Positions 36,388-45,492 of a stretch of DNA of 64,000 nt are shown in pieces. This stretch comes from Cyanobium sp. CZS48M (GTDB taxonomy: Bacteria; Cyanobacteriota; Cyanobacteriia; PCC-6307; Cyanobiaceae). The first letter of the stretch is position 1; the number at the start of each line of letters is the position of its first letter. The DNA is taken from positions 1 through 64,000 of the forward strand of contig JAUCZK010000005.1 of the NCBI GenBank assembly GCA_030373145.1. The letters are read 5' to 3'. A program made the translations under genes and the position numbers. A model generated the notes under the pieces. The model ran no database searches. It was not told the origin of the DNA and saw only the letters and a list, made by a program, of their open reading frames with translations.

Positions 36388-37461
36388 TTGGGCGCGCGCG
36401 CAACGGAGCCGGTGGTGCCGGGGCTGGGCGTGGTGCCCGGCCTGAGTGTGGTAACGGTCTGCATGAACCGCCGCGACCACCTGCTGCGCTCGGCCGCCGC
36501 CCTCAGCCGCTGGCCCTATCACCAGGAACACCTGATCGTGGACTGGAGCAGCACCGAGCCCCTGCGCAGGGACGACCTGCCCGCCGATCCCCGCCTGCGC
36601 CTGCTGCGGGTGGAGGGGGAATGCCGCTGGAACCTCTGCCGTGCCTACAATTTCGCCATCGCCCGGGCCCGGGGCTCCCTGCTGCTCAAGCTCGATGCGG
36701 ACTGCTGGCCGAGTGAGCGCTTCGATCCCGCCGCCGCTGGGCTGAGGGTGGCTCTTGAGGCCGCTGATCCGGCTCTCTCAGAGGGCGCCCGGTCCATCCT
36801 CTGCGCCCTTGGCAGTGGCCCCGAGGGCCGCAAGGGTCAGGTTCTGATAGCCCGCTCGCTGCTGGCGGCGGTGGGCGGCTACAACGAAGTGCTGGTGGGC
36901 TACGGCTTCGACGACAAGGACCTGGCGGCGCGGCTGGTGCAACGGCTGGGGCAGCAGCCGGCCCGCATCCCCGCCGACTGGCTGGAGGTGATCCCCCACA
37001 GCGATCAGGAGCGGGCCGAGCAGGCCGCGGCCGCAGGCTGGTTCGGTCTGCGACGCTCCCAGGGGTTCGCCGCCATGCGGGCCTCCCGTCTAGCCAACCG
37101 GTTGCTGGCGGCCCAGCATCCCTGGGGACGGCGCTCGCGGGCCAGCCGCTATCTGGAGCAGGCCCCGGGGTTGTGGCGGCTGCAGCCAGGCAGCCTCCCC
37201 CAGCCCTCCCCGGCGCTGCAGGAGGAGGTGGAACATGCCCGGCGCATGACCTTCTGGGGCACCTTCCTGGCGATACCGGAGGTGTTCCTCGAGCAGATGC
37301 CCTACCCCCTAGTGCCCCCGGCGCGGGGTGGGGCCTGGCCGGTGCACTGGTGGCATCGCCTCTACTGGCTCAGTGGCCGTCAGTTGCTGCACCTGCCCGT
37401 GCTCGCCCTGGCGCTGGTGCGCGAGGCCCTGCAATGGGCCCGGCGGCGGCCAAGGGGCTGA
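36388..37461 (+). CDS. Glycosyltransferase, family 2/galactosyltransferase-like (copy 1)
   Basis: The 357-residue protein opens LSVVTVCMNRRDHLLRSAAA, has HQEHLIVDWSSTEPLR in the nucleotide-binding strand, LLKLDADCWPSERFD (DxD) and GYNEVLVGYGFDDKDLAARL with the acidic catalytic loop. The C-terminal third holds MRASRLANRLLAAQHPWG and a hydrophobic end with PVHWWHRLYWLSGRQLL. It probably transfers a sugar to a surface glycan. No ATG lies near the fold; a TTG at 36388 or GTGs at 36412/36415 could start it. The next gene overlaps its 3' end by 28 bp and is a clear paralogue. Confidence 0.75.
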   Translation: MGARATEPVVPGLGVVPGLSVVTVCMNRRDHLLRSAAALSRWPYHQEHLIVDWSSTEPLRRDDLPADPRLRLLRVEGECRWNLCRAYNFAIARARGSLLLKLDADCWPSERFDPAAAGLRVALEAADPALSEGARSILCALGSGPEGRKGQVLIARSLLAAVGGYNEVLVGYGFDDKDLAARLVQRLGQQPARIPADWLEVIPHSDQERAEQAAAAGWFGLRRSQGFAAMRASRLANRLLAAQHPWGRRSRASRYLEQAPGLWRLQPGSLPQPSPALQEEVEHARRMTFWGTFLAIPEVFLEQMPYPLVPPARGGAWPVHWWHRLYWLSGRQLLHLPVLALALVREALQWARRRPRG

Positions 37462-38489
37462 GTCCCGTTCTTAAATTGGCGCTGCAATCGCCTGTGGGCG
37501 CGATCCCCTCCCTCAGCCTGGTCACCGTCTGCATGAACCGGCGGGAGCACTTGATGCGCTCCGCCGCTGCGGTGGCCGCTTGGCCCCACCACCAGGAGCA
37601 CCTGGTGGTGGATTGGAGCAGCGAGCAGCCCCTGCGCCGCTCCGATCTGCCGCCCGATGGGCGCCTGCGTCTCCTGCGCGTCGAGGGGGAGAAGCGCTGG
37701 AACCCCTCCCGCGCCTACAACTTCGCCCTGGCCCAGGCCTGTGGCGATCAGTTGATGCGCATGGACGCCGATTGCTGGCCCACCGCCGGCTTCGATCCAG
37801 AGGCCCTGCTGGCAGCTGGACCCATCTGGGTGGGCAACGGCGGCGAGGGACGCTACGGCCAGTTCCTGATGACCCGTGAGCGCTTCGAGGCGGTGGGAGG
37901 GTTCAACGAGTGCATGCGTGGCTGGGGCTTCGAGGACAAGGACCTGCGCGGGCGCCTGGGCTTCCAGCAGGGGTGGTCGCTGGCTGAGATCCCCGCCGCC
38001 GCCATCGGGGTGATCACCCACTCCAATGAGGAGCGCATGGGCCAGCCCAAGGCGAACGGCCGCGGCAGTCTGCGCCACAGCCTCGGCCTGGCCACGATGC
38101 GGGCCTCCCGTCTCGGTAACCGCCTGGTGGCCGCCCACTGCCCCTGGGGTGCCGCCAGTGGCCGCTGCCGCTACCAGGAGCTCCAGCCCGGGCTCTGGCG
38201 CCTGGAGCCGGGCAGCCTGCCGAAGCCACCGGCGGACAGTGCCGATGAGATGGATCACGCCCGGCGCATGGCCTTCTGGGGCTGCTTCCTGGCCATCCCG
38301 GACATCTTTCTGGAGCGGTTGCCGATCAAGCTGGTGCCCCTGGATCGCCACGGGATCTGGCCGGTGCGATGGTGGCATCGCCTCCACTGGCACACGGTCC
38401 GGCGGCTGCTGGAGCTGCCGGTCTGGTTGCTTTCTCTCGGTCGCGGCCGTCTGCAGGGGATGAAGCGGGCGGCCGGCCGGCCGACGTGA
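37434..38489 (+). CDS. Glycosyltransferase, family 2/galactosyltransferase-like (copy 2)
   Basis: This 351-residue protein parallels the preceding one segment by segment: LSLVTVCMNRREHLMRSAAA, HQEHLVVDWSSEQPLRRSDL, MRMDADCWPTAGFD (DxD), GGFNECMRGWGFEDKDLRGR, MRASRLGNRLVAAHCPWG and PVRWWHRLHWHTVRRLLELP. It is a tandem duplication with diverged specificity. The ATG at 37434 lies inside the end of copy 1 in another frame, so translation is coupled. The following gene starts at a GTG overlapping its stop. Confidence 0.8.
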   Translation: MGPAAAKGLSPVLKLALQSPVGAIPSLSLVTVCMNRREHLMRSAAAVAAWPHHQEHLVVDWSSEQPLRRSDLPPDGRLRLLRVEGEKRWNPSRAYNFALAQACGDQLMRMDADCWPTAGFDPEALLAAGPIWVGNGGEGRYGQFLMTRERFEAVGGFNECMRGWGFEDKDLRGRLGFQQGWSLAEIPAAAIGVITHSNEERMGQPKANGRGSLRHSLGLATMRASRLGNRLVAAHCPWGAASGRCRYQELQPGLWRLEPGSLPKPPADSADEMDHARRMAFWGCFLAIPDIFLERLPIKLVPLDRHGIWPVRWWHRLHWHTVRRLLELPVWLLSLGRGRLQGMKRAAGRPT

Positions 38490-39403
38490 TCCGGCTCACC
38501 TTTGTGTTCAACGCCATCCACCTTGAGGCGGCACGGCGCCTGCGCCGGGGGGTGCTGCCGGATCCGCTGGCGCAGCTCAGATGGGCCACGCCGGTGCTGC
38601 AGGTGCTGGTGCTGGAGAGCAGCCGCCTGCGCCTGGAGCCCCACGACCGTCAGCTCTGGCCCCTGCGCCTGCGGATCCAGCCGGTGGTGATGGCGGCCCT
38701 GGCCCTGCTCACCAGCCTCCGGCTGGTGGAGGAGGTGCGTCTGCCCCACCTGCGCGGCGCGGGCCGGGCCCTGCGCTGGCTGGTGCGCCGCAGTCCCCGG
38801 CTGCTCCTGCTCGATGACGGCCTCGATCAGTACCGCGCCCAGCCAAGGGCCCTCGATCCTGGACGTTTCCCGCCGGGAACGCCCCTGGCCCTCTTCTCAG
38901 ATCAGCGCGATGGCCGGGCCCCCTGGTGCGGGCGCTTTCAGCTGCTGGAGCTGGGGCCGCTTTACCAGGCCGCATCCAGGCCTGGGCCGTTGTTGGCTGT
39001 TCTTCCGGCTGTCCCCCCACCGGCGGCTGTCGCCCCTCCCGTGGCTGAAGTGCCGGGCACCTTGATCGTGGACTCCCCTGGGGTGGAGCGGCTGCTGCCG
39101 ACAGCGCACCAGCTGCCCCGGCCGTGGCAGCTGGTGCCCCACCCGGTGCCCTCGAAACGCTCGTGGCCCCTGCCACCTCAAGCTCCACCGGCGGCAGCTG
39201 ATGTTCTGATGACGCTGGAGCAGCGCATCGCCGGTTTTCCTGGCCTGATCGTGGTGGGGGAGAGCATGGCCCTGCTGGCGGCCCTGGCCCTGCGTCCGGC
39301 TGGATCGCCCCTGCTGGTGGCCTTGCCGGCCAGCAGCGATCCCCACCTGCGCGCCCTGGTGCTGCGCCTGGCCAGTCGTGATCCGGCGGTGAACCTGGCC
39401 TGA
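38486..39403 (+). CDS. Unknown protein of the surface-glycan cluster
   Basis: The 305-residue protein is not confidently assignable. It begins IRLTFVFNAIHLEAARRLRR and has LQVLVLESSRLRLEPHDRQL. LLLLDDGLDQYRAQPRALDP carries a DDG motif seen in glycosyltransferase families such as the polysialyltransferase/GT-B group, and GTLIVDSPGVERLL and LIVVGESMALLAALAL follow. The Pro-rich stretch near residue 200 divides two halves. The GTG start overlaps the stop of copy 2 (GTGA), which ties it to glycan assembly. It converges with the minus-strand GT4 gene 17 bp downstream. Confidence 0.5.
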   Translation: MIRLTFVFNAIHLEAARRLRRGVLPDPLAQLRWATPVLQVLVLESSRLRLEPHDRQLWPLRLRIQPVVMAALALLTSLRLVEEVRLPHLRGAGRALRWLVRRSPRLLLLDDGLDQYRAQPRALDPGRFPPGTPLALFSDQRDGRAPWCGRFQLLELGPLYQAASRPGPLLAVLPAVPPPAAVAPPVAEVPGTLIVDSPGVERLLPTAHQLPRPWQLVPHPVPSKRSWPLPPQAPPAAADVLMTLEQRIAGFPGLIVVGESMALLAALALRPAGSPLLVALPASSDPHLRALVLRLASRDPAVNLA

Positions 39404-39419
39404 TCCGGTTTGCTTCGGT

Positions 39420-40496
39420 TCAGGCCAGTTGCCGCAGCAGCTCCTCCACCGCTCGGCCGGTGTCGGCCCAGCGGAAGCGGCGGGCCTGGAGCAGGCCCGC
39501 CTGCCCCAGCTGGGCGGCCAGGGACGGCTGCTCGATCAGGGCTTCCATGGCGGCCCCGATGGCGCCAACCTGGCGGGGGTCCACCCGCAGGGCCGCCTCC
39601 CCCACCACCTCCGGCAGGGCCCCGGCTTCGGCGGCGATCACCGGGGCGCCGCAGGCCATCCCCTCCAGGGCCGGCAGCCCGAAGCCCTCCCAGAGGCTGG
39701 CCATCACCAGCCCGCGGCAACGGTTGAGCAGCTCCAGCCGCTCCTGGTCGCTCACCCAGGGGCGCCAGTCGCAGCGACCGGCGATGCCCAGCTCGCTGGC
39801 CAGGCGCTGCAGGCGAGGGGTGTAGCGGGGATCCTGGGGGCCCACCAGGGCCAGGCGGTGGTCGCGATCGCGCAGCCCCGCGAAGGCCCTCAGCACCCGC
39901 TCCAGATTCTTGTGGGGGTCGTGGCGGCCGAGCACCAGAAAGAATGGCTGCCGCTCCAGCCCCAGGGGCCGCAGCAGCCCCGGGCTGAAGCCCAGGCGGA
40001 TCGGCACCAGCCGCCTGGCGGGCACCCCCAGGCGCTGGTGCACCTCCCGGGCCGTGGCTTCGGAGTTGCAGAGCACCCGCACCGCCCTGTGCAGCACAAG
40101 CGGCACATAGGCCAGGTGGTAAGCCAGCAGCGGGGTGAGCTGGGGATAGCGCAGGGGCAGCAGGTCGTGGGCGAGTACCACGGAGCGCACCCCCCGCCCC
40201 AGGGGGGCTTCGGGCAGGGGCGAGAGCAGCAGCGGCGCCCCGCTGCGGCGCAGCAGCTTCGGCAGCTCCCGCTGAGTCCAGAGCAGCCGGTGCAGGTGGC
40301 CGGCGCGGCCGTGCTCGGGCGAGAGGTTGGCGGGGATGGCCAGGCTGCCGGGGCGATCGCTGCCGCAGGGATCCAGCAGCGGCACCAGGGCGGGATCCAG
40401 GGCTGCCGCAAGCTCCCTCGCCACCACGCCGATGCCGGTGGGTCGCCGGCCGAGGTAGCTGCCGTTGAAGAGGGCCAGGGGCATCGACGCACTCAT
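39420..40496 (-). CDS. Glycosyltransferase family 4
   Basis: The 358-residue protein has a GT-B fold with the N-terminal domain starting PLALFNGSYLGRRPTGIGVV (the glycine-rich acceptor loop), VVLAHDLLPLRYPQLTPLLA and VLCNSEATAREVHQRLG. The donor domain has FFLVLGRHDPHKNLERVLRA (Lys of the phosphate-binding site) and MASLWEGFGLPALEGMACGA with the E-x7-E motif. It resembles mannosyl- or rhamnosyltransferases of polysaccharide pathways. It overlaps the upstream GT2 by 4 bp, forming a two-gene minus-strand unit. Confidence 0.87.
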   Translation of the reverse strand: MSASMPLALFNGSYLGRRPTGIGVVARELAAALDPALVPLLDPCGSDRPGSLAIPANLSPEHGRAGHLHRLLWTQRELPKLLRRSGAPLLLSPLPEAPLGRGVRSVVLAHDLLPLRYPQLTPLLAYHLAYVPLVLHRAVRVLCNSEATAREVHQRLGVPARRLVPIRLGFSPGLLRPLGLERQPFFLVLGRHDPHKNLERVLRAFAGLRDRDHRLALVGPQDPRYTPRLQRLASELGIAGRCDWRPWVSDQERLELLNRCRGLVMASLWEGFGLPALEGMACGAPVIAAEAGALPEVVGEAALRVDPRQVGAIGAAMEALIEQPSLAAQLGQAGLLQARRFRWADTGRAVEELLRQLA

Positions 40497-41410
40497 CGCC
40501 TGGGGGACACTGCCGTATCGGCGCTGGGGAAGGGAGCCATGGCGGCGGCCATCGCCACCAGCGTCGCCCAGCTGCGTTTCGGTCGCCCCGGCAGCCGCAG
40601 CAGTGTCAGCAGCAGCAGGCGCAGGCTGCGCAGGGCCAGCACCCAGCCGGGCCGGTGACGGCGCAGGAAGCGCAGGTAACTGAGGGTCGAGAGCCGCTGG
40701 CGCCGCTCACTGGGGGTGTGGCTGCCCGCGCCGCGCTGGTGGCTCACCGCCAGCGCCGGCCACCAGAGCACCGGGGCACCCGCCGTCGCCAGCCGCAGGC
40801 AGAGGTCCATGTCTTCGTAGTACAGGGGGAAGGCGGGATCGAAGCGGGCGGGCGGGGTGTGGGCGCTGGGTCGGATCAACAGGCTGCAGCCGCTCAACCA
40901 GTGCAGTGGAACCGTGCCAGTGGCTGAGCCGCTGGAGTCGGCAGCGCTGGCTGCGCTCACCCGGCGGCGGCGGAAGTGGACGCCGGGATCGATCCAGCCG
41001 CCGCTGGGCTCGAGCTCGCCGCTGCCGCTGCGCACGGCGGTGCCCAGCAGCGCAAGGGGCGACAGCTGGGCCAAGGCCAGGCTCAACCGCTCCAGTTCAT
41101 CGCCGGCCGGCAGGGCGGTGTCGGGATTGAGCAGCCAGATCCAGCCCCCCCAGCCCCGGCGGGCCAGGTGCTCGAAACCCCGGTTGCAGCCTGCCCCGAA
41201 GCCATCGCCTTCACTCCCCGCCACCAGTGCCAGCTCCAGCTCAGGGCCGCAGCTGGCACTGCTGAGGTCGCTGACCCGCAGCGGTGCCGAGAGCGGACTG
41301 TTGTCCACCACCAGCCAGCGGACCGGCGACAGGCTCTGGCGGGCCAGATCGGTCCCCAGCTGCTGCAGGGCATCGAGGCTGTGATAGGCCACGCTGAGCA
41401 CCACGGGCAC
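40493..41410 (-). CDS. Glycosyltransferase family 2 (rhamnosyltransferase-like)
   Basis: The 305-residue protein has VVLSVAYHSLDALQQLGTD, RWLVVDNSPLSAPLRVSD, GDGFGAGCNRGFEHLARRG and WIWLLNPDTALPAGDELERL (NPD in place of DxD, as in rhamnosyltransferases), followed by FDPAFPLYYEDMDLCLRLAT. The acceptor is probably a surface glycan. The frame reaches 41506, overlapping the HIT gene; a GTG at 41410 next to the first strand is the better start. The gene is coupled to the GT4 gene by an ATGA overlap. Confidence 0.82.
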   Translation of the reverse strand: MPVVLSVAYHSLDALQQLGTDLARQSLSPVRWLVVDNSPLSAPLRVSDLSSASCGPELELALVAGSEGDGFGAGCNRGFEHLARRGWGGWIWLLNPDTALPAGDELERLSLALAQLSPLALLGTAVRSGSGELEPSGGWIDPGVHFRRRRVSAASAADSSGSATGTVPLHWLSGCSLLIRPSAHTPPARFDPAFPLYYEDMDLCLRLATAGAPVLWWPALAVSHQRGAGSHTPSERRQRLSTLSYLRFLRRHRPGWVLALRSLRLLLLTLLRLPGRPKRSWATLVAMAAAMAPFPSADTAVSPRR

Positions 41411-41432
41411 GGAACCGGGAGGAACGGCAGTG

Positions 41433-41942
41433 ATGGGCGACCCGCAGCTGAGGGCAGCTTCGCAGCAGGACCAAGGCCAGCCCAGGGGCGAAGCCCCCTG
41501 CGGCATCTGCCTCCTCCATGGTGATGGCGAGGTGGTGGCCCGCGACGAAATCCTCCGCCAGGGCCCCTGGCTGCTGCGCCATCACCCCCGCCCCGCCCCC
41601 CTGGCGGGTTGGCTGCTGCTGGATGCCCGCCGCCATCTCGGCGGTCCGATTGACTTCCAGCCAGAGGAGGCCGCGGCCTTCGGGCCGATGCTGCAGCGCT
41701 GCAGCGCCCTGGTGCGCACGCTCACCGGCTGCGAACGGGTGTACGCGATCGCCTTCGGGGAAGGGGCCCGGCATCTGCATGTTCACCTGATTCCCCGCCA
41801 CGGGGAGGATCCCGCCACGGAGGCGTGGAAGGCGGCGGATCACTACCGGGCAGTGGCCTCGGGCGAGCGGGCCGCGGCGGCGGATCAGCAGGTGGAGGAG
41901 CTGGTGCGGGAGGCCCGGGAGCTCACCGCCGCCTGGCGATAG
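41433..41942 (+). CDS. HIT family protein
   Basis: The 169-residue protein has the histidine-triad signature RHLHVHLIPRHGEDP (His-x-His-x-His-x-x) near residue 115, an N-terminal C-x2-C pair (PCGICLLHGDGEVVARDE) and the GWLLLDARRHLGGPIDFQPE strand. HIT proteins hydrolyse or transfer nucleotide-phosphate bonds, such as dinucleoside polyphosphates or adenylated substrates. The ATG at 41433 is preceded by a GTG one codon earlier. It lies 28 bp upstream of kdsB on the same strand and divergently overlaps the possible long start of the GT2 gene. Confidence 0.85.
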   Translation: MGDPQLRAASQQDQGQPRGEAPCGICLLHGDGEVVARDEILRQGPWLLRHHPRPAPLAGWLLLDARRHLGGPIDFQPEEAAAFGPMLQRCSALVRTLTGCERVYAIAFGEGARHLHVHLIPRHGEDPATEAWKAADHYRAVASGERAAAADQQVEELVREARELTAAWR

Positions 41943-41970
41943 GCTCCGCTGCAGCGACCGAGATCCAGCG

Positions 41971-42819
41971 GTGAACGAGGCGGACCTGCAGCAGGCAGCA
42001 GCGCCCCCCTGGCGTTGTCTGGTGGCGGTGCCCGCCCGGCTGGAGTCGTCGCGGTTGCCCAACAAGGTGATGGCCGACATCGGCGGGAAGCCGATGCTGC
42101 GGCGGGTGCTGGAGTGCTGCCGGCGCTCCCGCCGGGCCGCTGCGGTGGTGCTCTGCACCGACAGCGACCTGCTGCGCCGGGAAGCAGGAGCCTGGGGGTT
42201 CCCCGTGCTGATGACAGCGGCCTCCTGCAGCTCCGGCAGCGACCGTCTCGCTTCGGTGGTGGAGGCGCTCACGGCCCTGGCCGCGGCGGCGGCGGCCAGC
42301 CCTGACGCGCCCCCGCCGGATCCCGCCCGCACGGTGATCATCAACGTGCAGGGGGATCAGCCCTTCATCGATCCGGCGGTGATCGATGCGATGGCCGAGG
42401 CCTTCGCCAGCACCACCCCAGGTCCTGCTGTGCTCACCCCGGTGTACCGGATGGGGGCGGAGAAGGTGCACAACCCGAATGTGGTCAAAACGCTGCTGGC
42501 GGCCGATGGTCGCGCCCTTTACTTCTCCCGCTCGGCCCTGCCCCATGTGCGCGGCGTCGAGCCCGCCGACTGGCCCCAGCACGCCCCCTACTGGGGCCAT
42601 GTGGGCATCTACGGCTACCGGGCCGATGTGCTGGCGCGCTGGAGCGACCTGCCGGCGTCGCCGCTGGAGCAGATCGAGAAGCTGGAGCAGCTGCGGCTGA
42701 TCGAGGCGGGCATTCCGGTGGGCACCTTCCCCGTCGACGGTGATTTTCTCTCGGTGGACACCGCCGAGCAGCTGGAGCAGGCCCGTGCCATCGCTGCTGC
42801 TGCTTCTGCTGCCGGCTGA
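41971..42819 (+). CDS. kdsB: CMP-KDO synthetase
   Basis: The 282-residue protein has the cytidylyltransferase signature VAVPARLESSRLPNKVMADI (the Lys and Arg of the CTP site), AAVVLCTDSDLLRR, MTAASCSSGSDRLASVV, TVIINVQGDQPFIDPAVIDA and YFSRSALPHVRGVE with WGHVGIYGYRADVLARWSD. It activates KDO with CTP to give CMP-KDO. It starts at a GTG (41971) and ends 4 bp before the convergent kdsD. With kdsA and kdsC at 25.7-27.1 kb and kdsD beside it, the KDO pathway is complete in this window. Confidence 0.95.
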   Translation: MNEADLQQAAAPPWRCLVAVPARLESSRLPNKVMADIGGKPMLRRVLECCRRSRRAAAVVLCTDSDLLRREAGAWGFPVLMTAASCSSGSDRLASVVEALTALAAAAAASPDAPPPDPARTVIINVQGDQPFIDPAVIDAMAEAFASTTPGPAVLTPVYRMGAEKVHNPNVVKTLLAADGRALYFSRSALPHVRGVEPADWPQHAPYWGHVGIYGYRADVLARWSDLPASPLEQIEKLEQLRLIEAGIPVGTFPVDGDFLSVDTAEQLEQARAIAAAASAAG

Positions 42820-42823
42820 GCGC

Positions 42824-43822
42824 TCAGCTGGCCGAGGGGGTCAGGCCCGCCTGCACCAGGTCGTGCAGGCGCAGCAGGCCCAGCATCGGTCCCCCCGCAG
42901 CCAGCACCGGCAGCACGCCGATCGGCTTGCGCCGGTTGCGCTCCATCCGCTCCAGGGCCTCCACCGCCAGCAGATCCGCCGCCACGGTGATCGGATCGAC
43001 GGTCATCAGATCGGCGGCCCGCAGCTCAGCCCACTCGGCTGGCGCGTGCTGCTCCAGGGCCCGGCGCAGGTCGCCGTCGGTGATCAGCCCGGCCAGCTCG
43101 GCGCTGGAGTTGGCCCGGCGCACCCAGCAGGCCCCTACCCCATCGCCGGTGAGCCCGGCGATCACGGCACTGAGGCTGGCGCTCTCTTCGAGCGGATGCA
43201 GCTTGGTGGTGGGCACCATCAGATCCCCCACCGTGAGGGTGAGCTGCTTGCCCAGGGCACCGGCGGGGTGGTTGAGGGCGAAATCAGCCGGTGAGATGCC
43301 GCGCCGCTCCATCCACACCGCCGCCAGGGCATCGCCGATCGCCATCGCCACGGCGGTGCTGGCGGTGGGCGCCAGGTTGAGCGGGCACACTTCCCGGTCG
43401 ACGGAGCCATCCAGCACCACCTCGCAGCCCCGGGCCAGGCTGGAGGCCACCCGGCCCACGAGCGCCATGCGGCCGGTGCCGCGGCGGCGCAGGTGGGGCA
43501 GGATCTCCAGCAGCTCCTGGGTCTCGCCGCTGTTGGAGAGCAGCAGCACCACATCTTCGGGGGCTACCACCCCCAGATCCCCGTGCAGGGCATCGAGGGG
43601 GTTGAGGTAGAGGGCCATCAGCCCGATCGAGGAGAAGGTGGCGGCGATCTTGCGGGCCACGATGCCGCTCTTGCCCACCCCGGTGATCACCAGCTTGGCG
43701 CGCTGGTCAGCGCAGCGATCGAGCAGCGCCAGGGCCGCATCCACCTGCGCGGCATCCAGGCGCCCGGAGGCCGCAGCGATGGCGGCCGCCTCTTCCTGCA
43801 GACAGCGCGTCAGTGCCGACAT
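42824..43822 (-). CDS. kdsD: Arabinose-5-phosphate isomerase
   Basis: The 332-residue protein has the SIS sugar-isomerase domain (KLVITGVGKSGIVARKIAAT, then VVLLLSNSGETQELLEILPH) and the TASTAVAMAIGDALAAVWME region with the PAGALGKQLTLTVGDLM linker typical of KdsD/KpsF. Two CBS domains follow (around residues 210-325). It converts ribulose-5-phosphate to arabinose-5-phosphate, the first step to KDO. It faces kdsB tail to tail with a 4-bp gap. This completes the four enzymes kdsD, kdsA, kdsC and kdsB. Confidence 0.93.
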   Translation of the reverse strand: MSALTRCLQEEAAAIAAASGRLDAAQVDAALALLDRCADQRAKLVITGVGKSGIVARKIAATFSSIGLMALYLNPLDALHGDLGVVAPEDVVLLLSNSGETQELLEILPHLRRRGTGRMALVGRVASSLARGCEVVLDGSVDREVCPLNLAPTASTAVAMAIGDALAAVWMERRGISPADFALNHPAGALGKQLTLTVGDLMVPTTKLHPLEESASLSAVIAGLTGDGVGACWVRRANSSAELAGLITDGDLRRALEQHAPAEWAELRAADLMTVDPITVAADLLAVEALERMERNRRKPIGVLPVLAAGGPMLGLLRLHDLVQAGLTPSAS

Positions 43823-43855
43823 TCCGGAGCCCCGCTCGTGCTGGGGACTGTATGG

Positions 43856-44353
43856 CTAGAGGCGGGCGAGGGCTGAGCGCACCTCCCGGTCGGCGTCCTT
43901 GCGGCGCTCATCCTGACGCTTGTCGTGGAGCTTGCGGCCCTTGGCCAGGCCGAGGGTGAGCTTGATCCAGGAGCCCTTGAGGTGCAGGTTCAGTGGCACC
44001 AGGGTGAGGCCCTTCTGGTCCAGCGCCACCCGCAGCTTGTCGATCTCGCGGCGGTGGGCCAGCAGCTTGCGGGTGCGCAGGGGTTCGTGGTTGAAGTAGG
44101 CACTCGCGTGGCTGTGGGGCGAGATGTGCACGTTGTGCAGCTGCAGTTCACCGCTGCGGATCAGGCCGAAGCCGTCGCGCAGGTTGGCCTTGCCCGCCCG
44201 GATCGACTTCACCTCCGTGCCCACCAGCTCGATGCCAGTTTCCAGGGTTTCGAGGATCTCGTATTGGTGCCGTGCGAAACGGTTGTCGGCCAGCAGCCGA
44301 TTGGAGGCATCCCGTGCCGCCTTGGCCGCCTTCTTGCCCGCGCCTTTGGCCAT
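43856..44353 (-). CDS. smpB: SsrA-binding protein
   Basis: The 165-residue protein has the SmpB oligonucleotide-binding beta barrel: [59 protein letters not shown] and [18 protein letters not shown] basic C-terminal tail ([18 protein letters not shown]) enters the mRNA channel of the stalled ribosome. It delivers tmRNA to rescue ribosomes. The start at 44353 gives the usual short Lys-rich N-terminus; an upstream in-frame codon at 44386 would add eleven residues. It is divergent from ruvB with 59 bp between. Confidence 0.94.
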   Translation of the reverse strand: MAKGAGKKAAKAARDASNRLLADNRFARHQYEILETLETGIELVGTEVKSIRAGKANLRDGFGLIRSGELQLHNVHISPHSHASAYFNHEPLRTRKLLAHRREIDKLRVALDQKGLTLVPLNLHLKGSWIKLTLGLAKGRKLHDKRQDERRKDADREVRSALARL

Positions 44354-44412
44354 CGACCTCCCCTCTGCTGAGCTGACCCTATCCACGGCCTGGCCTGCCT
44401 ACTGTCGGGGCC

Positions 44413-45492
44413 ATGGCGATCGTCTCCTCCGCAGCCGGATCCGGCGCCCAGCCGCCGCCGCGGCTGCTGGATCCGCGCCAGCAGCAGACCGGCCCAGGCC
44501 AGGATCCGCTGGAGGCCGATGCCGAAGCTCCCCTGCCCAACCGCGAAGACGGGCTGCGGCCGCGGCGCCTGAGCGAGTACATCGGCCAGAGCGAGCTCAA
44601 GCAGGTGCTGGGCATCGCTGTGGAGGCCACGCGCCAGCGGGCCGAAGCGCTCGATCATGTGCTGCTCTACGGCCCGCCTGGCCTCGGCAAGACCACCATG
44701 GCCCTGGTGCTGGCGGAGGAACTGGGGGTGCGCTGCCGCATCACCAGCGCCCCGGCCCTGGAGCGCCCCCGCGACATTGTCGGTCTGCTGGTGAATCTGC
44801 GCCCCCATGAGGTGCTGTTCATCGATGAGATCCACCGGCTCAACCGCGTGGCCGAGGAACTGCTCTATCCGGCGATGGAGGATTTCCGCCTTGATCTCAC
44901 CGTGGGCAAGGGCACCACGGCCCGCACCCGGGCGGTGCCGCTGGTGCCCTTCACCCTGGTGGGTGCCACCACGCGCGCCGGGGCCCTGAGTTCACCCCTG
45001 CGCGACCGCTTCGGCCTGATTCAGCGGCTGGAGTTCTACACCGTCGACGACCTGCAGGCGATCGTCGAGCGGGCCGCCGGGCTGATTGGTCTGGTGCTGG
45101 AGGCGGAGGCGGCCGTGGAGGTGGCCCGCCGCTGCCGTGGTACACCCCGCATCGCCAACCGGTTGCTGCGGCGGGTGCGCGATGTGGCCAGCGTTCAGGG
45201 GGAGGCGCGCATCGGCCCGCGGTTGGTGGCCGAAGCCCTCAGCCTGCACCGGGTGGATGCCCGCGGCCTCGATGCCAGCGATCGCCGCCTGCTGGAGTTG
45301 CTCCTCGGCGGCTACGGCGGCGGCCCCGTGGGCCTCGACACCCTGGCCGCCGGTCTCGGCGAAGACCCGATCACCCTGGAAACCGTGGTGGAGCCGTTTC
45401 TGCTGCAGCTCGGCTTCCTGCAACGCACCCCCCGGGGCCGGGTGGCCACCGAGGCGGCACGCCGCCATCTGGGCTGGCCGGAGGCCGCCTGA
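44413..45492 (+). CDS. ruvB: Holliday junction helicase RuvB
   Basis: The 359-residue AAA+ motor shows [16 protein letters not shown], Walker [21 protein letters not shown], Walker [21 protein letters not shown], sensor 1 [20 protein letters not shown], sensor 2 [18 protein letters not shown] and the C-terminal winged helix. With RuvA it drives branch migration of Holliday junctions. The N-terminal 50 residues before the motif are a low-complexity extension, common in picocyanobacteria. Its TGA overlaps the ATG of the TPR gene (TGATG). Confidence 0.96.
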   Translation: MAIVSSAAGSGAQPPPRLLDPRQQQTGPGQDPLEADAEAPLPNREDGLRPRRLSEYIGQSELKQVLGIAVEATRQRAEALDHVLLYGPPGLGKTTMALVLAEELGVRCRITSAPALERPRDIVGLLVNLRPHEVLFIDEIHRLNRVAEELLYPAMEDFRLDLTVGKGTTARTRAVPLVPFTLVGATTRAGALSSPLRDRFGLIQRLEFYTVDDLQAIVERAAGLIGLVLEAEAAVEVARRCRGTPRIANRLLRRVRDVASVQGEARIGPRLVAEALSLHRVDARGLDASDRRLLELLLGGYGGGPVGLDTLAAGLGEDPITLETVVEPFLLQLGFLQRTPRGRVATEAARRHLGWPEAA

